Positions 6,385 to 9,693 of a stretch of DNA of 9,693 nucleotides are shown piece by piece; the first letter of the stretch is position 1, and the number at the start of each line of letters is the position of its first letter. The notes below the pieces were generated by a model that saw only the letters and a list, made by a program, of their open reading frames with translations, was not told the DNA's origin and did not search any database. The stretch comes from an uncultured Selenomonas sp. (GTDB lineage: Bacteria > Bacillota > Negativicutes > Selenomonadales > Selenomonadaceae), in the NCBI GenBank assembly GCA_938045435.1, contig CALIBA010000276.1:1-9693 (forward strand). The letters are read 5' to 3'. Made by a program: the position numbers and the translations under genes.

Positions 6385-7943
6385 GATTTCCTCAATACAA
6401 CAACATACTGCATGATCAATGTATCGAAACGTTCCCTTGAATATAACGCTCTGATGCATTCATCTTGATGATATGCTTCGATTTTCTCTAACTGTGTGAA
6501 GAACGTCTCTCGAAGCGAGATCTGATCTTCGCTAACATACCGAGCCACATGAAGTTTATAGGGGCAGTTCTCTAACAAGGATAATAAATGAGAAACACCT
6601 TTCTGTATGGGTCTCATTTCGCTGCCCAATATATCAGCAATTTCCTGTAAATCATCTCCTATGATATAATCTCGTGACTTAAATGCAAGCAGTCCTCCCT
6701 CTCTTAAATGCGCTGCCGCATCTTGAATCAACATATTTGCATCATCATAAGTATCCGGATATTCCCCTATGATAATATAGTCATACATCGCATCGCCCAG
6801 CTTCTTATGCAGCCGATCAATATCCCCGCAGTATACATCTCCATCGCAAACAAAGGATAAATCCTGCCAATACTTTGCATCTGTTGTATAGGCTGCAAGA
6901 TGGACATCCAGCAGACCATGTCTGCGCAATAGATTTTTAATCTCAAAAAGTGGGGAACCGCAGCGGACATCGACTCCAAGTACATGTATCGGAGAAGTTC
7001 TTTGCTCTACCGTGTCAAACATAGCACCCAACATCGGCCGTTCAAAATTGAGCACATCGTCCCATGCATCGATTCCACGATATTTACGACGGAATACTTC
7101 ACGCCCTTTTTCCAGATCCTCAATAAATTTATTTCTGTCTGCCCCAACAACAGTGCTGCCTTCATGGTGCACAAATACATCGCCGCAAAGAATCAATCGG
7201 TATCCTAACCTTCGATAGGCAAATGAAAGATCATCATCAGCAAAATTGTAAACAAATCCATAATCGGCTTCATAAAACTCACGCAGCGATGTCCGAATCA
7301 TACAAACCGTTGGAATCAGCCGCAGACGATCATACCATTTTAATGGATCTGATTGGTTAAATACCGCTGCTTTTCTCTGCATATCAGCAAAATCTGTATA
7401 GCCTAAGTCAACATCCTGCATATTGGACACACGGTCTGACATGGGCACCAGGAATCCAATGCGCTCGTCCGATTCGGCACAGCGCAGCATGTTTTTCAGC
7501 CAATTTTCTGTGACCAAAACATCGTTGGGTACACTGACAAAATATTTCCCACGAATGAATCTTCCGCGCGTGGCTTCCTTAGCCCCCATATATCCATAAA
7601 AAGCACCTATGTTTTTGGTAATTCGATAGATCCGCTTATTCGGATACGCTAAACTCTTAAAATATTCAAATGTTCCATCTGTCGATCCATTATCGACGAG
7701 AATGAGTTCATAATCAATATCCTGTGTATACTTAAAAATTGCTTCAATGGCAGGTTTCGTATACTCCTCCAAATGATTGTATGCCTGAAAATAGATTGAT
7801 ACAAGAGGATCATTGGGTGTAGAGGTAATGTCCATACTTTTTTCTCTATTCGCATATAAATCGAGAGCATCCCCATAGGAAAGATGCTCTCGATCTGTCG
7901 TATCTACAACAAATACATGTTCTTGTTCAACCATTGTTTTCAC
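6381..7943 (-). CDS. Family 2 glycosyltransferase with C-terminal methyltransferase-like domain
   Basis: From GTG at 7943 this is a 520-residue protein. Residues about 47-290 are a GT-A fold of family 2: VSIYFQAYN, VDNGSTDGT (83-91, nucleotide-sugar binding), and PNDV (139-142) where a DxD metal site is expected. NFADDDLSFAYRRLGYR and VHHEGS follow, in the place of the catalytic-base and acceptor region. Residues about 319-435 look like a degenerate Rossmann methyltransferase: GVDVRCGSPLFEIKN, then DVYCGDID, YDYIIIGEYP and LREGGLLAFKSRDY, which match the strand order of class I methyltransferases. It probably adds a sugar to a lipid-linked or protein-linked glycan at the inner membrane face. 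No membrane segment is seen. The start was set by AAAGGGGTG seven bases before the GTG. An ATG at 7967 has no such site. It is a paralog of the gene to its right. Confidence 0.85.
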   Translation of the reverse strand: MKTMVEQEHVFVVDTTDREHLSYGDALDLYANREKSMDITSTPNDPLVSIYFQAYNHLEEYTKPAIEAIFKYTQDIDYELILVDNGSTDGTFEYFKSLAYPNKRIYRITKNIGAFYGYMGAKEATRGRFIRGKYFVSVPNDVLVTENWLKNMLRCAESDERIGFLVPMSDRVSNMQDVDLGYTDFADMQRKAAVFNQSDPLKWYDRLRLIPTVCMIRTSLREFYEADYGFVYNFADDDLSFAYRRLGYRLILCGDVFVHHEGSTVVGADRNKFIEDLEKGREVFRRKYRGIDAWDDVLNFERPMLGAMFDTVEQRTSPIHVLGVDVRCGSPLFEIKNLLRRHGLLDVHLAAYTTDAKYWQDLSFVCDGDVYCGDIDRLHKKLGDAMYDYIIIGEYPDTYDDANMLIQDAAAHLREGGLLAFKSRDYIIGDDLQEIADILGSEMRPIQKGVSHLLSLLENCPYKLHVARYVSEDQISLRETFFTQLEKIEAYHQDECIRALYSRERFDTLIMQYVVVLRKS

Positions 7944-7950
7944 AGATATA

Positions 7951-7959
7951 CACCCCTTT
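7951..7959 (-). promoter_or_regulatory. Ribosome-binding site that favours a GTG start (second glycosyltransferase)
   Basis: AAAGGGGTG on the minus strand ends seven bases before GTG at 7943-7941. The in-frame ATG at 7967 lies upstream of this site and has only an AT-rich leader, while the ATG at 7934 is 16 bases from it. The GTG is therefore the best-spaced start. Confidence 0.55.
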
Positions 7960-7984
7960 GACTGCATAGATAAATAAAAATACT

Positions 7985-9693
7985 TTATGAAAGATACAAT
8001 ACAACTATATCTGCCGAGAGGGAATGATGGAGATCTATTTTCTCTTGTTCCGTACAGTCAAGGAGTTCTTCCATCAATGCTGCAAATGAATCCCTCTGTT
8101 GAAAATAACGGGTCTGATAGCCATATACCTGCAGATCTATCTGCGGTAAATGTGTACGCAAGGCCTCGATCAACTCATTGATCGAAAAGATACGTTCCCC
8201 ATCAAGCGGCACAGGTTCTTCATAAGTAAGCAAAGATGCAGCGCTCGATGACAGCATCTGTATAATATGGCCAAAACTATGTCGGTTGAGGATGCGGCAA
8301 TGAATCCCCCCATGGGAGCGCAGCCGCTCATGGCATGCCTGAAAAAAGGGGAGGATCTTGGTGATAGGAAGACGGTTGAGATACGCACCTATCAAAATTA
8401 TATCATAATCTTCCTGCACCTGCTCTGCAAAATGATCCAGTGTGGGCAAATAGCGAACGGCATCCGCTAAATATTGACTGTCCGGCAAATACCGTTCGTC
8501 CGTGACAATGGCGTCAATAACAACTTTTTTCTGCTTTTGGTGAAAGTAGTTACGAATGCGCAGCAGCCCCTCTCCAAATAAGGGTTCAATTACAAGCGCA
8601 CGAACTGGAGATTCGACATTATGCCGATCCAAAAAGGCATCAATCCACTCGACGTGTCCTCTGGACTGCCACGGATCCACATGCCACTTATCGCAGAACA
8701 CTGGCCTCATATGTGCGATACTGCTTCTGTTCTTTGGCAAACTACGAACCTCTTTGAGTGTAACACCGCCAAAATGGTGGATAAAGGTATCCTTTGCAAG
8801 GATTTGCTGAAAACCTGTGCGCCGAAGCATGGCCGAGAAATCATCATCCTCAAAGTCACACATGGTATAAGCATAATCCGCTCGAATTTCCGACACATCA
8901 AAGAGATTTGGCACAACACTCACAAATGGCATTAATACCGCACGCTGCTCCCAACGCAAAGGATCTGATTTGTTATTGCTCTCCGCAAAGGCTTCCATCT
9001 TCCCCATATCGGCAAAGGTATTTTCGTAATCAACGGGGGTTCCTTGTTCATTGGAAATCCCATCTGCATTGCAGGTTGGTACTGTCCAAAATACATTGGG
9101 GAGGGTTTCATGAATGGTCAGCAGATTTTCAAGCCAACGCGGTGTTGCCACAGCATCATTCGAAAAATATACAACATACTGCCCTTCGACAATGTGCCGT
9201 GCAATGCCCCACCCAAGATGATTGTATACATTATATTTCAGATTGATTTTCTTCTCATGGGGGAGGCTGTTAAAAAAAGCCTCTGTTCCATCGGTCGATC
9301 CATCATTGATGGTGATGAGTTCTATATCTCCATGCGAAAAATCGGTATGACGAAACAGACTCTCTATGGCACAGCGAGAGAACTCCTCTTTGTTATATGC
9401 AGGAACGATGATAGAGACACGGTACTTAAAATCTGTCCGACGCGGTCTTTTTCGTGCCTGCTCAAATGCCGAAAGCACTTGTTCTAAATGCTCTGCCCGC
9501 TTTGCAGGATGATGCAGAACGTGATATTCCAAATCCAGTTGATAGCAAAGATCTAAAAAGAGCGGACGTACTTCAAAGAGAAATAAATTCTGTGCAGATT
9601 GTGAAGTCTCAGCAGCAATCGTCTTTTGGGCAGAGTGCGCGGCGTTGAGCGCATAGCGGGCGTTCATCACCGGCACCACCAGCTGCGGGCCGG
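7985..9693 (-). CDS. Family 2 glycosyltransferase with C-terminal methyltransferase-like domain (start not in window; N-terminus suspect)
   Basis: The frame is open to the right edge. The first in-frame start is GTG at 9679, and residues are numbered from it. Residues 86 to about 340 are a GT-A family 2 domain: VSIIVPAYN (88-96), INDGSTDGT (124-132), and SNDAV (173-177) at the DxD position. EDDDFSAMLRRTGF and FIHHFGG follow, matching the equivalent blocks of the neighbouring paralog. The shared box SDPL-W lies between them. Residues about 359-475 resemble a degenerate methyltransferase fold (VRALVIEPLFGEG, then YDIILIGAYL). Residues 19-85 are helical-looking and unassigned. The first 14 residues plus the four codons before the GTG read like malate synthase G and not like a glycosyltransferase (see the separate entry), so the true N-terminus is probably missing. 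The likely role is sugar transfer in glycan assembly, next to its paralog, with a 41-base gap between them. Confidence 0.82.
   Translation of the reverse strand, partial: GPQLVVPVMNARYALNAAHSAQKTIAAETSQSAQNLFLFEVRPLFLDLCYQLDLEYHVLHHPAKRAEHLEQVLSAFEQARKRPRRTDFKYRVSIIVPAYNKEEFSRCAIESLFRHTDFSHGDIELITINDGSTDGTEAFFNSLPHEKKINLKYNVYNHLGWGIARHIVEGQYVVYFSNDAVATPRWLENLLTIHETLPNVFWTVPTCNADGISNEQGTPVDYENTFADMGKMEAFAESNNKSDPLRWEQRAVLMPFVSVVPNLFDVSEIRADYAYTMCDFEDDDFSAMLRRTGFQQILAKDTFIHHFGGVTLKEVRSLPKNRSSIAHMRPVFCDKWHVDPWQSRGHVEWIDAFLDRHNVESPVRALVIEPLFGEGLLRIRNYFHQKQKKVVIDAIVTDERYLPDSQYLADAVRYLPTLDHFAEQVQEDYDIILIGAYLNRLPITKILPFFQACHERLRSHGGIHCRILNRHSFGHIIQMLSSSAASLLTYEEPVPLDGERIFSINELIEALRTHLPQIDLQVYGYQTRYFQQRDSFAALMEELLDCTEQEKIDLHHSLSADIVVLYLS
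9638..9693 (-). other. Malate synthase G (glcB)-like fragment joined in frame to the glycosyltransferase
   Basis: In the glycosyltransferase frame these 56 bases encode GPQLVVPVMNARYALNAA. From memory, E. coli GlcB contains GPQLVVPAMNARYALNAA followed by NARWGSLYDALYG, so 17 of 18 residues agree before the match stops abruptly at codon 9637-9635. The segment is about 73% GC (41 of 56 bases) with G/C-ending codons, while the DNA beside it is far more AT-rich. A glycolate-pathway enzyme has no reason to be fused to a glycosyltransferase. The simplest reading is a chimeric join at a contig end, from a high-GC organism. A real recombination scar is possible but less likely. Confidence 0.75.

Noticed and set aside
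6385..6459. N-terminal extension of the FkbM protein that ends at 5227
   Set aside because: It overlaps the end of the upstream glycosyltransferase. The ATGA overlap with GAGGAA nearby is a better start.
8794..9487. Two plus-strand open frames of about 150 codons opposite the right-hand glycosyltransferase
   Set aside because: They overlap each other and a motif-bearing GT2 domain on the other strand, with no recognisable domain.
1..9693. CRISPR arrays, tRNA or rRNA genes, insertion sequences, attachment sites
   Set aside because: No regularly spaced repeats, cloverleaf or rRNA sequences, transposase motifs or terminal inverted repeats were seen on reading both strands.

Overview
The window holds a single block of genes, all read from the minus strand (right to left), with gaps of 4 to about 60 bases or short start/stop overlaps. 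It looks like the interior of one long operon for making and decorating a surface glycan. Composition is moderate in GC. Ribosome-binding sites are strong and purine-rich (AAGGAGG, AGGAG, GAGGA), and several genes start with TTG or GTG. This suggests a low-to-mid GC Firmicute; an anaerobe of the Negativicutes type is a guess from gene content and style, not shown by any marker gene.

In transcription order the genes are: (1) a family 2 glycosyltransferase with a C-terminal methyltransferase-like domain, cut by the right edge; (2) a second protein of the same architecture; (3) an FkbM-type methyltransferase with an N-terminal Rossmann-like domain; (4-6) three full-length, mutually paralogous radical SAM proteins with SPASM-like C-termini; (7) an 84-residue radical SAM stub that keeps the iron-sulfur CxxxCxxC motif but lacks the rest of the enzyme; (8) a second FkbM protein with an N-terminal Rossmann-like domain; (9) an HD-domain hydrolase; (10) the start of an RmlC-like dTDP-4-dehydrorhamnose 3,5-epimerase, cut by the left edge.

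Read together, nucleotide-sugar chemistry (RmlC-like), sugar transfer (two GT2 proteins), O-methylation (two FkbM proteins) and radical chemistry (three SPASM enzymes) would act on one glycan or glycoconjugate. The unusual part is the radical SAM array: three full paralogs and a stub in tandem, bracketed on both sides by FkbM paralogs. No precursor peptide for a RiPP was found, so a sugar or lipid-linked substrate is the working inference; the reaction is unknown.

The last 56 bases on the right (9638-9693) do not match the rest. They are about 73% GC and, in the glycosyltransferase frame, encode a segment nearly identical to malate synthase G (GlcB). This is most simply a chimeric join at a contig end, so the first residues of the right-hand glycosyltransferase should not be trusted. 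No tRNA, rRNA, CRISPR array, insertion sequence or convincing terminator was seen, and no gene-free stretch exceeds about 60 bases.
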